Shown: positions 6,039 through 14,786 of the stretch, one piece after another
Layout: every line of letters begins with the position of its first letter
Position numbering within the stretch: position 1 is the stretch's first letter
From: Actinomycetes bacterium
GTDB lineage: Bacteria; Actinomycetota; Actinomycetes; Actinomycetales; Microbacteriaceae
DNA length: 35,416 nt
Direction: 5' to 3'
Assembly (NCBI GenBank): GCA_029777095.1
Contig: JAKOTS010000119.1
Location: 1 to 35,416 of the forward strand
Program-made: the position numbers and the translations under genes
The notes under the pieces: generated by a model
What the model saw: the letters and a program-made list of their open reading frames with translations, nothing else
What the model was told of the DNA's origin: nothing
Database searches by the model: none

Positions 6039-6437
6039 ATGTCAGGTGAGACGGCAGCCGCGCCCCAGACCGAGCGGCGTCGGCGCGCGAATGCGCCCGG
6101 CGGTCGGAAGCACAAGCACGAAGTGAAGGTGACTCCCGAGGAGGAGGGGCGGCTGCTGCGCCTCGCGCTCGCTCAGCGGGTGACGATCCCGCGGCTGCTG
6201 GTCGAGACGACCCTCGCATCCGAGACGGGGGAGACGGTCACCGAGCGGCGCAACGCGATCGGGAAGCTGTTCGAGCTGCACCGGCTGTTGGCCGCGGTGT
6301 CGAACAACGTCAACCAGATCGCGAAGGCCACCAACGCCACCGGTCAGCGTCAGGCAGAGACAGACGCCACGCTCGCGGCCGTGCGCCGAGTCGCGGAGCG
6401 CATCGACGCCGCCGTGGATGAGCTGAGCCTGTCATGA
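6039..6437 (+). CDS. mobC: MobC-like relaxosome accessory protein
   Basis: The product is 132 aa. A basic N-terminus (RRRRANAPGGRKHKHEVKVT) and a ribbon-helix-helix-like segment (VKVTPEEEGRLLRLALAQRV) are followed by the characteristic MobC stretch NAIGKLFELHRLLAAVSNNV then NQIAKATNATG and a C-terminal helix. MobC proteins bind oriT and help the relaxase open the strands. The stop overlaps the relaxase ATG (ATGA), and the gene has a gaaggaagggg ribosome site. Family call is good; whether this MobC is essential cannot be seen. Confidence 0.85.
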   Translation: MSGETAAAPQTERRRRANAPGGRKHKHEVKVTPEEEGRLLRLALAQRVTIPRLLVETTLASETGETVTERRNAIGKLFELHRLLAAVSNNVNQIAKATNATGQRQAETDATLAAVRRVAERIDAAVDELSLS

Positions 6438-8185
6438 TGCCGAACGTCACGCGCGGCGATCGGATGCCCGGCCTCGTGTCCTACCTCGTCGGCGGCGGCC
6501 GCCACAACGAGCACACGGAGCCGCACCTGGTGGCCGGCGATCACGCGCTCATGGCGTGGTACGACGACGCCGAGCTGAGCGGCGACAACGCGAAGGCGAT
6601 CGCGCGTCACCTTGACCGACCGCGCACGGCGATGGGGGTCGACGTGAAGGGCGGCCACGTGTGGCACGCCTCACTGTCGCTGCGCGCCGAGGAGGGCATT
6701 CGCACCGACCAAGAGTGGGCGGCGATCGCGCAAGACTTTGTGTCCGCGATGGGGTTCGACGACAACGACGGGACCAAGGCCCCGTGCCGTTGGGTCGCGA
6801 TCCGTCACGGCCTCTCACAGGCCGGCAACGACCACGTGCACATTGCCGTGAACCTCGTTCGCGAGGACGGCACGAAGGCGTCGACGCACCTGGACTACCA
6901 GCGTGCACAGAACGCTGCGCGCGCCCTCGAAGTCAAGTACGGCTTGGAGCAGTTGGAGTCGACGAAGGGGGAGCGTGCGACGCGGGGATACAGCCCCGCG
7001 GAGCAGTCCCGTGTCGAGGAGCGATCGGCGCTCATGGCGCAGCGGAAGTACGAGCAGCACGCCGCCCGCATCGGGGGAGAGCAGCCCGAATGGCACCGCC
7101 TCGACCCCAAGGAGCGACAGGCACGCATCACCGCTGAGGTACGGCTGAACGCACCCCGGAACGACCTCGCACGCACCGTGCGAGGAGCGGCCGGCGCGAG
7201 CGAGAACGAAGCCGAGTTCGTGCGCCGACTGCGCCGCTCCGGCGTGCTCGTGCGCCCCCGGTTTGCCGAGGGTACGACGGACGTCATCACCGGCTACTCG
7301 GTCGCGGCCAAGCCGGCGAACGGCGAGCGTCCCATTTGGTACGGGGGCGGTCAGATGGGCCGCGACCTGACCCTGCCGAGGCTCCGCGAAGGGTGGCCCG
7401 ACACGGCCGCCGGAGCGACCGATGCAGCCGCCGAGTGGCAGGCCGCGAAGCGGGGCCGGCGACCCGCTGCACCTGGTCGCGAAATGCGCGAACCGGACCC
7501 GGAGCTGTGGCAGCGCCACACCGAGGAAGTCGGGCAGCTCCGCGAGCAGCTTCGGGCGATCCCGCTCGACGACCGCGACACCTGGTCGACGGTCGCGCGG
7601 CAGACCGCGGCCGCGTTCGCAGCCTGGTCGAACGCCGTCGAGGAGACACCCGGTGACCTGGCCGAGGCATCCGACGCACTCGCCAAGTCGGCACAGACCT
7701 ACCGCCGACCGGTGAAGCCCCAGCGAGCCGGCCGGGTGGCAATGTCGGGCGCGACGATGCTTCTCGCCAGCGTCGCCCGCGGCGGCCAGGGGACCGCCGC
7801 ACAGCTCGCCATGCTGCGCCAGCTCATGAACCTCTCCCAGGCCGTCTACGACGCCGCCAAGGCCGCAGGGGAGGCCCGGCAGGCAGCGAACGTCGAGGCC
7901 GCCGTGCGCGAGCGCGTGATGAACGTTCGGCGGCAGCTCGAAGCGATGCCGGCGACCGCGGTCACGTCGACGACGACGGCCCTGACGTCGACGGCCACAG
8001 CGACCGCACCGAAGGTCGACCGCTCCGCGATCGTCGACGCATCCGTGCAGGAAGCCCTCGACAAGATGCAGCGCGCCGAGGAGCAGCACGTCAAGACCAC
8101 CGGCTCGCCGGTTCCGCCCCAGGTGGAGCCCACGCGGCCGCGCACCACGACGAAGCCGGGCGCAGATCGCGGCCCGGAGCGATGA
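6434..8185 (+). CDS. conjugative relaxase (mobilisation nuclease)
   Basis: The product is 583 aa. The N-terminal third has relaxase features: MPGLVSYLVGGGRHNEHTEP (residues 11-30, with Y17 a candidate catalytic tyrosine), a HVWHASLSL segment (75-83), and the metal-binding GNDHVHIAVNLV (131-142) of the HUH type. The remainder is charged helix with a Thr/Ala-rich tail, probably contacting the coupling protein. The protein nicks oriT, stays on the 5' end and pilots the strand through the type IV channel. It is translationally coupled to mobC (ATGA). It most resembles MOBP-like actinobacterial relaxases, but class is not certain without a search. Confidence 0.88.
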   Translation: MMPNVTRGDRMPGLVSYLVGGGRHNEHTEPHLVAGDHALMAWYDDAELSGDNAKAIARHLDRPRTAMGVDVKGGHVWHASLSLRAEEGIRTDQEWAAIAQDFVSAMGFDDNDGTKAPCRWVAIRHGLSQAGNDHVHIAVNLVREDGTKASTHLDYQRAQNAARALEVKYGLEQLESTKGERATRGYSPAEQSRVEERSALMAQRKYEQHAARIGGEQPEWHRLDPKERQARITAEVRLNAPRNDLARTVRGAAGASENEAEFVRRLRRSGVLVRPRFAEGTTDVITGYSVAAKPANGERPIWYGGGQMGRDLTLPRLREGWPDTAAGATDAAAEWQAAKRGRRPAAPGREMREPDPELWQRHTEEVGQLREQLRAIPLDDRDTWSTVARQTAAAFAAWSNAVEETPGDLAEASDALAKSAQTYRRPVKPQRAGRVAMSGATMLLASVARGGQGTAAQLAMLRQLMNLSQAVYDAAKAAGEARQAANVEAAVRERVMNVRRQLEAMPATAVTSTTTALTSTATATAPKVDRSAIVDASVQEALDKMQRAEEQHVKTTGSPVPPQVEPTRPRTTTKPGADRGPER

Positions 8186-8200
8186 GAAGGGAGACAGATC

Positions 8201-9043
8201 ATGGCCGATGAAAGCGACGGCATCGAGGAAGCATTCGATGGACAGCTCCGCATCGCCGTCACCGCGGCGGGCCGAGTAGGCGAAGCACTCGCCCGCGCCC
8301 GCGAGGAGGCGGCGCGACGTGCGCAGGCACAAAGCGAACAGGCAGCCCGCGAACTGTCGTCACGGTTCGAGGCAGAGAAGCGCGCAGCTCGCGTCGAGCT
8401 GGGCAGCGTTCACCGCTCCGACTGGTGGGACAAGGCGACGCCGCAGCAGATCGGCGGCGCACTCACCACGGCGCGCGCGTGGGGCGCAGAAGACCCCGAG
8501 GCGGTACGCGCGGAGGGTCGCATCCGCGACGAGCTCCGCACCCGATACGGCGTCAACGTCGACAGCACCGGCGCCGACCCCACAGCTGTGCAGGCGGCCG
8601 TCGAGGCCGAGCAGCTGCGCCGGCAGTCCGACACCGAACGTCAGCGCAGCGCCACCGAGCAGGCCGAGGCGGTCGCACTCTCGCGCCAGGCCGACGAAGC
8701 CGACCGCGCGGCCGAGGCATCGCGCGACAGCGCCGACACCGCCCCCGACGAAGGAGAGCGCGAGCAGGCCCAGGCGCAGGCCGAGCGCGAGCAGAGTCGC
8801 GCCGAGTCGACCCGCGAGAAGGCCGAGCCGCTGTATGACTCGTCCGAGCGGCGCGAGCGCGACGCCGACAAGCTCGAACAGCGAGGCGTCGGGAAAGAGG
8901 CCGTCAGCGCGAAGATGGCCGCGGACGTCAGCCAGGGCAAGCCGGCTACCGAGGCGGTCAAGGCGCAGCAGCTCCAGAGCGCCAAGGCGCGGCCGAACCG
9001 GTCGCGCTCGTCGAAGGTGCAGCGCACCGAGATAGGCCGCTGA
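8201..9043 (+). CDS. coiled-coil protein downstream of relaxase (280 aa)
   Basis: The ATG has a good ribosome site (gaagggagaca) 15 bp after the relaxase stop. The first 65 residues and residues 120-225 are long Ala/Glu/Arg/Gln helices of coiled-coil type; the middle has a possible globular unit (SVHRSDWWDKATPQQIGGAL, RIRDELRTRYGVNV). The C-terminus is basic (SAKARPNRSRSSKVQ). It ends the mobilisation operon before a strong terminator. Genes of this type often follow relaxases in actinobacterial plasmids, to my recollection. A role in the relaxosome or DNA loading is inference. Confidence 0.75.
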   Translation: MADESDGIEEAFDGQLRIAVTAAGRVGEALARAREEAARRAQAQSEQAARELSSRFEAEKRAARVELGSVHRSDWWDKATPQQIGGALTTARAWGAEDPEAVRAEGRIRDELRTRYGVNVDSTGADPTAVQAAVEAEQLRRQSDTERQRSATEQAEAVALSRQADEADRAAEASRDSADTAPDEGEREQAQAQAEREQSRAESTREKAEPLYDSSERRERDADKLEQRGVGKEAVSAKMAADVSQGKPATEAVKAQQLQSAKARPNRSRSSKVQRTEIGR

Positions 9044-9052
9044 GCGACAGCC

Positions 9053-9110
9053 TGAGCGCACGAGAGAGGGACCGACCCACTGGGCCGGTCCCTCTCTCAT
9101 TGTGCGCTCA
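9053..9110. terminator. strong bidirectional terminator between convergent operons
   Basis: A long stem consists of GAGAGAGGGACCG (9062-9074) and CGGTCCCTCTCTC (9086-9098), enclosed by an outer TGAGCGCAC (9053-9061) and GTGCGCTCA (9102-9110). About 22 base pairs are possible with an ATT bulge. It separates the plus-strand mobilisation operon from the minus-strand secretion operon and includes the stop codon of the latter's last gene. Confidence 0.9.
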
Positions 9111-9860
9111 GACGCCCGCAGGCGGCTCCTCGCGCAGGTCCGGGTACAAACCCTCCGGCGGTGCCGTGTACGGCAGCTCAGTGCCCTTGTCGCTGTCGTT
9201 CGTGTTGATCCGGTTCTCTCCCATGCCGGCGGCCGCGAACGGGCCGTGAGGGTCGAGCAGGACGCTCATGTGGTGCTCGGCGTGGTCACGGAACCAGACG
9301 CTCATGCCCGTTGTCGGGTCCAGTCGCAGATGCTCCCACGCCCGCCACAGAGCATCGAGACGGATCACGGCCTCCGGGTAGTTCCACCAGTCGGCCGCCC
9401 ACACGCTGCGCTCCCCGTCGACGCGGCGACGGTAGTTCTTCACCAGGTACTCGCGCACGAACTCGTCGACCGAGCCGTAGTACAGCGCCGGCTCCTCTTC
9501 CGCCGGCTCCTCCTCGTCAAGGGCTTCCAGCGCCGCGGTGACAGCACGACGGGCGGCCGTGGCCGCCTGCGCTTGCAGCTCCTCGACCACCGTCGGGTCC
9601 AGCGCCTCGTCTACCTCTGCCTTGACGGCATCCTTCACCGCGCCCGTGATGGCCTTCTGCACCACGGCGCGAATCGCCGGGGCCGCGAGGTTGGTCGCGA
9701 CGTCGGCAATGTCGATCCCGAACAGCCGGCCGGGCTCACGCTCCGGCAGCTCGGCGTCGTCGGGGACGTCGCGCGGGTCGGGCTCGTCGCCCTCGTCCAG
9801 CTCGAACGGCTGCGCCTCGATCCCCTCGTCAGCGGGAGCGTCGCCCCAGTTGTCGCTCAT
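9108..9860 (-). CDS. DUF4913 protein, last gene of the secretion operon
   Basis: The product is 250 aa from the ATG at 9860, which overlaps the VirD4 stop (TGATG). It has an acidic N-terminus, a helical middle (VATNLAAPAIRAVVQKAITG), an EEEPAEEEPA spacer, then the conserved DUF4913 block: SVDEFVREYLVKNYRRRV, WWNYPEAVIRLDALWRAWEH, MSVWFRDHAEHHMSVLLDP. DUF4913 proteins are found beside TraG/VirD4 genes in actinobacterial mobile elements. A cytoplasmic adaptor of the coupling protein is the reasonable inference; no enzyme motif is visible. Confidence 0.85.
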   Translation of the reverse strand: MSDNWGDAPADEGIEAQPFELDEGDEPDPRDVPDDAELPEREPGRLFGIDIADVATNLAAPAIRAVVQKAITGAVKDAVKAEVDEALDPTVVEELQAQAATAARRAVTAALEALDEEEPAEEEPALYYGSVDEFVREYLVKNYRRRVDGERSVWAADWWNYPEAVIRLDALWRAWEHLRLDPTTGMSVWFRDHAEHHMSVLLDPHGPFAAAGMGENRINTNDSDKGTELPYTAPPEGLYPDLREEPPAGV

Positions 9861-11647
9861 CAGGCCGCACCGTTCCCGTCGACGGCGGCCGCGACCTCGC
9901 GCACGGACTCCTGCGCCTCGACGATCGTCCGCGACGCCTGCGGGTCGTGAGCTGCGATCGACGCCTTGACCTTCTCCGCGTGCGGGCCGGTCATCCACGG
10001 CTGTGTGCGGATCAGCGTCGGGCGGTTCCCGGAGGAGAGCACCACGGCGCGACCCTTCGGCATCGCGGCCAGGTCGGCCACGTCGAGGATGCGCTCACGG
10101 TGGAGCTGCTGATTCACGCTGCGCCCGCCACGGCCGGAGGACACCGACGATGCCTGGCGGTCAAAGTCACCGATGAGCTTGGAGAGGCTTTCCAGGAACG
10201 CATCTTCGGAGACGCCGCCGCCGTAGACCTTCACGTTCGAGGCGCTCCACAGCTTGCGCATCCCCGAATCGCCCCACACGTCGACGCCCTGCGACCACGA
10301 CTGCAGGATGGTCATCAGCACGATTCCGCGGGAGCCGTAGTGGCTGTAGAGGTTTGGCAGCTCACGCCATCGGCAGACGTTCGCGGCCTCGTCGAGAACG
10401 CCCAGGAGAGGCACCGACAGGCGGCCGCCGGCAGACCCGGCGGCCAGCTCCTCCGCGGCCTCGACCACGGCGACCGTCAGCGCGGTCACGAGCGGGCCGG
10501 CGGTCCCGCGGCCCTCCTTGGAGAGCGAGTACAGGGTGCCGCCGTCACGGACGAACGAGGTCGGGTCGAACTGCGGACGCAGATCGGGCTCACCCTGCGG
10601 GTTCACCCACGCGGCCACCTGGCGGTTGGTCAGGCATGACGCCATTTGCTGCGCCGTGCCGTAGATGCCGCCGCGCTGCTTCTCCGGGGCGGTGATGACG
10701 CCGCGCACCTGGTCGGCGGTGAGGTCGTAGCCACCACGGCGAAGGATGCCGATCGGCTCCTCCTCCGTGGGGCGCGTCAGCCAGCCGTAGACGTCGGTGA
10801 TCGGTCGCCCGTCGAGCGCGGCCGCGAGCAGGAGCCCCGCAAGGAGATCCTGCCCCGCGGGGTCGAAGTAGGCATCGGTCTTGGCTCCGGGATCGCGGGA
10901 GCCGGAGGCGAAGTGATCGGCCAGCTTGGCCGCGCGCACCTCGTCGGTGACGTAGCTGAGCGGGTTCCACCACCACGTAGGGTTCTCGAGCGCGATCCCC
11001 TGGGGATCGAACACCCAGACAGGGCCGGTCACCGCGCGCACGTCGCGCGTCGCGTCGACCACATCGCGCTTGTTCGAGGTCACGAGAACGCCCCCAGGAG
11101 CGTCCAGGATGGCCGGCACCGCCCGAGAGGTCGTCTTACCGGTGCGCGGCCCCCAGATGTCGATATGCATGTCCTCCCAGGTGCCGTAGAGCGGCATCTG
11201 GCCGAGCGTCTTACCGATCGGCACGCCGAGGGAGCCGGTCACGCCGAGTCGGGTTGCCTGAGCCTGTGCGTTGCGCTTGCTCAGACCCTCGACGTCCTTC
11301 CCTCGACCCATGTACGAGCTGGCCCGGTCGACGCGAGTCCGCCCCTTCCGGTAGCGGACGACGCCGACGATCGCGAGCACGACGAGCGCGAGGACGATCG
11401 CCAACAGAACGATGACGATCCAGGTCGCGGATGCCGGCCACGGCACCCGCCCCATGACGACGCCGAGCGTGAACGCGAACGGGTCGCTTGGCAGCTCGAC
11501 ACCGGTCCCGTCGAGCTGGTGGCCGAGGCGCACCGCGACGTTGAGGACGACGATCGCCGCGACGACTCCACCGATGCCGACGAGCAGCATCATCGTCTCC
11601 GCGCCGAAGCCGCCGGGATCGCGGCGGCGGTTGTTGGGAGTGCTCAT
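9860..11647 (-). CDS. VirD4/TraG-family type IV coupling protein
   Basis: The product is 595 aa. Two N-terminal membrane segments (about residues 19-38 and 75-97) precede a cytoplasmic ATPase with Walker A GPRTGKTT (166-173) and a Walker B region PLLGVLDEAANVCRW. The motifs SNKRDVV and FDPQGIA are typical of TraG-like coupling proteins. It links the relaxase-DNA complex to the channel and powers export. The start at 11647 overlaps the VirB4 stop (ATGA); the longer upstream frame is antisense to nothing useful and lacks family resemblance. Confidence 0.94.
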   Translation of the reverse strand: MSTPNNRRRDPGGFGAETMMLLVGIGGVVAAIVVLNVAVRLGHQLDGTGVELPSDPFAFTLGVVMGRVPWPASATWIVIVLLAIVLALVVLAIVGVVRYRKGRTRVDRASSYMGRGKDVEGLSKRNAQAQATRLGVTGSLGVPIGKTLGQMPLYGTWEDMHIDIWGPRTGKTTSRAVPAILDAPGGVLVTSNKRDVVDATRDVRAVTGPVWVFDPQGIALENPTWWWNPLSYVTDEVRAAKLADHFASGSRDPGAKTDAYFDPAGQDLLAGLLLAAALDGRPITDVYGWLTRPTEEEPIGILRRGGYDLTADQVRGVITAPEKQRGGIYGTAQQMASCLTNRQVAAWVNPQGEPDLRPQFDPTSFVRDGGTLYSLSKEGRGTAGPLVTALTVAVVEAAEELAAGSAGGRLSVPLLGVLDEAANVCRWRELPNLYSHYGSRGIVLMTILQSWSQGVDVWGDSGMRKLWSASNVKVYGGGVSEDAFLESLSKLIGDFDRQASSVSSGRGGRSVNQQLHRERILDVADLAAMPKGRAVVLSSGNRPTLIRTQPWMTGPHAEKVKASIAAHDPQASRTIVEAQESVREVAAAVDGNGAA

Positions 11648-13275
11648 GACGACACCCTCTCCTCGTGCTCCTCGACCAGCTCCTCGACGACGTGCAGCGC
11701 GCGCCGTCCGGTGCGGGACTGTTCGTACCAGCGCTGATTCGTGTCGCGGATCGAGCGCTCCGCCTCCGTCAAGCGAACCTCGACCGGGATACCGGGTCGA
11801 GTGCCGACCTTGACGAGGAACTTCCCACGGCCGGGAGGGTCGACCTCGCGGCCCGACGCGGCATCCCACGCGGGCGGGTCCTGCCAGCCGGTCAGTAGCT
11901 CTTGCTCGGCCTCCGAGAACGGGATGACCGACGTCAGCTCCGGCATTTCCGTGTACGGCAGGCCCGCGCACATCACCATGCCGGCGCGCTCTACGAAGCC
12001 CTTCGCCTTCAAGCGGTCCTCTTCCGGGAGGGCGCTCAGGTCGGCCATCGTGTGCGAAATCATGGCCGTACCGACACCGACCTGACGGTTCAGGCGGGTG
12101 AGGAAGTCGACGCGATCGACGATGCCGTTACCGGCGCGCAGCGCACGCCACAGCTCATCCATGATGACGAAGTAGTGCCGGCGGGGTTCCAGGCCGGCAT
12201 CCGCGAGGACGTTCGCGATGTTCACCGTCGCGAATCCGTTCGACCAGCAGGCGAGCAGGGTCGCCGCGCGCAGATCGCCCTCAGCTTCACCGATGGCCGA
12301 AATATCGTAGACCACCGGGCGGTCGAGCCGCATCGGGTTGTCGGTCGGCCGGGAGAACATTTCGCCCAGGCGGCCACCGCGGGACAGGCTGATAAGCGAC
12401 GCTTCCAGCCCACGGGTGATCCGCTGATACTCGGCAAAGTCGCCGCGGTCGACGGCCACCAGGCGCAGCTCCTCCGGCCCTTGCTGCACGACGTTCAGCA
12501 GATCGCCCAGCACCGGAACGCCGTCGAAGTTCCGATCGAGGTAGCGCAGCGCCTGGTCGACGATGGATTCCTCGACGTCGCTCGGCGGCGACTTACGGAG
12601 GATGGTCAGCAGGGACGACACCATAGCCAGGCGGCGGCCGTGCGCGTCCTCCAAGACCTCGCCGGCCTCCTTCGGGAAACCGGCGTCAACGAGCCGCTGC
12701 GCGGCGTCCTTCGCCTCGCCGGGGTCGAGCACGTTCAGGTGCCCGCGGCCACGGCCGAGGGTGATGACCTGGCCGCCGAGCGCGCGAATGACCTCCACGT
12801 AGTCGGGCCGAAGATCGCCCAGCACGAGCGGCTGCACCCCGTAGCCGGCGAGGCCGATCGCCATCCGAGCGACGGCCGTCGACTTGCCGAGGCCGGGCTT
12901 TCCGAGCACGAACAGCGACGGGTTGCTGATGAGCTTCGCGCGTTGGAACCACGAAATCGGGTCGCAGCAGAGCGTCGCCCCCGTGTGAATGTGGCGGCCC
13001 AGCGGGACGCCCACCATCGGCGTGCCGGCTCCGATCGAGTACGGCCACAGGCCGCACACCTGAACGGTCGTGCCGCGCCACTCAGCCGGAGGCTGGATGA
13101 AGTTCGACATGCCGCCGCCGGGGCCGCTGTACCCGCGAGAGGACAGCGACCCGGCCGACGTCGACGAACCGGCGTCGGTGTTCTTCCGGCCGCTGCGGAC
13201 GAACAGCAGCGCACCGACGATCACGAGAACGACCAGGCCGCCGAGGACGGCAAGGGCAATCAGATCGGGACTCAT
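11644..13275 (-). CDS. VirB4-like conjugation ATPase (motor half)
   Basis: The product is 543 aa. There is one N-terminal membrane helix (about 4-26), a Gly/Ser spacer, then an ATPase with Walker A GKPGLGKS (125-132) and Walker B YFVIMDE (368-374). HIHTGATLCCDPISWF and the ISHTMADL segment are typical of the VirB4/TraC group in Gram-positive conjugation. The usual N-terminal VirB4 domain is missing and seems to be supplied by the SCO6880 protein encoded just upstream with a one-base overlap. It should power channel assembly and substrate movement at the membrane. Confidence 0.9.
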   Translation of the reverse strand: MSPDLIALAVLGGLVVLVIVGALLFVRSGRKNTDAGSSTSAGSLSSRGYSGPGGGMSNFIQPPAEWRGTTVQVCGLWPYSIGAGTPMVGVPLGRHIHTGATLCCDPISWFQRAKLISNPSLFVLGKPGLGKSTAVARMAIGLAGYGVQPLVLGDLRPDYVEVIRALGGQVITLGRGRGHLNVLDPGEAKDAAQRLVDAGFPKEAGEVLEDAHGRRLAMVSSLLTILRKSPPSDVEESIVDQALRYLDRNFDGVPVLGDLLNVVQQGPEELRLVAVDRGDFAEYQRITRGLEASLISLSRGGRLGEMFSRPTDNPMRLDRPVVYDISAIGEAEGDLRAATLLACWSNGFATVNIANVLADAGLEPRRHYFVIMDELWRALRAGNGIVDRVDFLTRLNRQVGVGTAMISHTMADLSALPEEDRLKAKGFVERAGMVMCAGLPYTEMPELTSVIPFSEAEQELLTGWQDPPAWDAASGREVDPPGRGKFLVKVGTRPGIPVEVRLTEAERSIRDTNQRWYEQSRTGRRALHVVEELVEEHEERVSS

Positions 13276-14786
13276 CAGACACGCTCCCTCAGTGCCGCGG
13301 GGACGGCTACGTGCTTGCTCAGCACGAGGCCCAGGGGCAGCGCGGCGGCGAATGCGCTGTCCTGTGATCCATAGACCGGCCGGAGCCGGAGACGGGCGGT
13401 CGCCCCGAGGTTGTCGACCGCTGCGCGCGCGTCGGCTTCCTTGGCCGGGTCGATCACCGTCGCGGTGACGAGGATTCCGAAGTTCACCAGGCCAGCGCCC
13501 GATGCCTCCTCAGATTCCGTCGCCTGAGCCGAGCGCAGGGCGAGCGAGTCGCGCGCCGCCGGCTTGCGGGTCGAGGTCGCCTTGAACTCCGCAGCTCGCA
13601 CGTCGGACTGGACGAGCGATGCCGCACGAGCGGGGTCGATCGGCTTGTAGAGCAGCGTCACCCGCTTACGAGCGATATCGCGGTGCGGAGCCAGCAGGCG
13701 AGCGAGCACGCCCGACTGCACGAGCCCACGGGGCGCTTGCGTCATCGCCCAGGTGACCGACTTGGCCGAGTCGTGACGGTAGCCGTCCCATCCGGCCTGA
13801 GCGGCGGTCGGGCCGACGTCGCCCCACCGGAGGTCGGGCACATCGCCGTCCGCGTGCGCGTCGTCGATCAGCGTTGCGGCCGCCGGGTCGTAGGCGACCC
13901 GGATCGTCTCGCACAGCTCTTGGGCCGACAGCGGGTGAGCGGCACCCGCTCCGGTCGCCTGCAATCCGGCCGTGAGGCCGGGCAGTCGAGCCGCGAGCTC
14001 GCGCGCCATTTCGTCGGGCTTGCGGGCCTTCGCGCCCTTCCGAGGAGCAGCGGCGAACGTCAGCGAGACGTACGCCTTCACCGTCGACGAGCCGGCGGGG
14101 TAGCTCAGCACGACCTCGCCCAGCATCGCCTTGGCGAAATCGGGGCCGTCGGGATCGGTGTTCGTCTCGACCTCACGGCGCAGGCGACGACCCGTGTCGG
14201 GAGCCGTCTCGATCGTCACCGCGGCCGCTTCCATGTTCGGCTCATCCCCGAGGTTGCGTAGCCAGTGACCCCAGTCGGCCACCCACAGGTCGACTTGCTC
14301 CTGGTCGACGAGCGCCGCGCCGTCAGGCTCGGTCCCGATCACGATCGAATACGTCTTGGCGTGCGGGGAGTAGATCATCGCGAACGGCCGCGCGTAGGAG
14401 TCCTCATGCTCGGAGAGCTGAGTCTGTGCGCCGAGGCCGGGGAGCTGGTTCGTTCCCCAGTCGGCGCGGCCGAGCGGGCCGGAGCGGTAGATGTTCGCCT
14501 TCCGGCGCTTCGTCGACGTCCACGCGACGCGGTTCGCCGTGCGGGACAGGACGCTGCGCCCGTCGCCGTCGCGGATCGTCAGCAGCAGGATCAGCCCGCC
14601 GAACACGGCGGCCGTGATGAAGGCGTTGAGGATGTTCGTCGTCATCAGGACGACGATCACGATCAGCAGCGCAACGAACATCAGGCCGGTGCCGACCGTG
14701 CCGAGGCCGAGGAGGCCCGGCGACGTCGGTTGACGCCAGTTCCCGTAGGTACGGACGCCCCTACGGCTTGTCTCTACGGTTGCCAT
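13275..14786 (-). CDS. SCO6880-family conjugation membrane protein
   Basis: The product is 503 aa. An N-terminal basic segment (VETSRRGVRTYGNWRQP) is followed by two membrane helices (about 28-68), then a large soluble part containing RPFAMIYSPHAKTYSIVIGT, RKRVTLLYKPIDPARAASLV and a repeated alpha-beta pattern. SCO6880 proteins occur next to VirB4-like ATPases in actinobacterial transfer loci and are regarded as the VirB3 plus VirB4 N-terminal equivalent. Its tight overlaps with both neighbours (one base each) fit a stoichiometric complex. Confidence 0.85.
   Translation of the reverse strand: MATVETSRRGVRTYGNWRQPTSPGLLGLGTVGTGLMFVALLIVIVVLMTTNILNAFITAAVFGGLILLLTIRDGDGRSVLSRTANRVAWTSTKRRKANIYRSGPLGRADWGTNQLPGLGAQTQLSEHEDSYARPFAMIYSPHAKTYSIVIGTEPDGAALVDQEQVDLWVADWGHWLRNLGDEPNMEAAAVTIETAPDTGRRLRREVETNTDPDGPDFAKAMLGEVVLSYPAGSSTVKAYVSLTFAAAPRKGAKARKPDEMARELAARLPGLTAGLQATGAGAAHPLSAQELCETIRVAYDPAAATLIDDAHADGDVPDLRWGDVGPTAAQAGWDGYRHDSAKSVTWAMTQAPRGLVQSGVLARLLAPHRDIARKRVTLLYKPIDPARAASLVQSDVRAAEFKATSTRKPAARDSLALRSAQATESEEASGAGLVNFGILVTATVIDPAKEADARAAVDNLGATARLRLRPVYGSQDSAFAAALPLGLVLSKHVAVPAALRERV

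Noticed and set aside
6815..8332. 505-codon minus-strand frame
   Set aside because: Opposite the relaxase gene and without protein-like features; a GC shadow.
11902..13374. 490-codon open frame on the plus strand
   Set aside because: It is antisense to the VirB4-like and part of the SCO6880 gene, which have clear motifs; long shadow frames are usual in GC-rich DNA.
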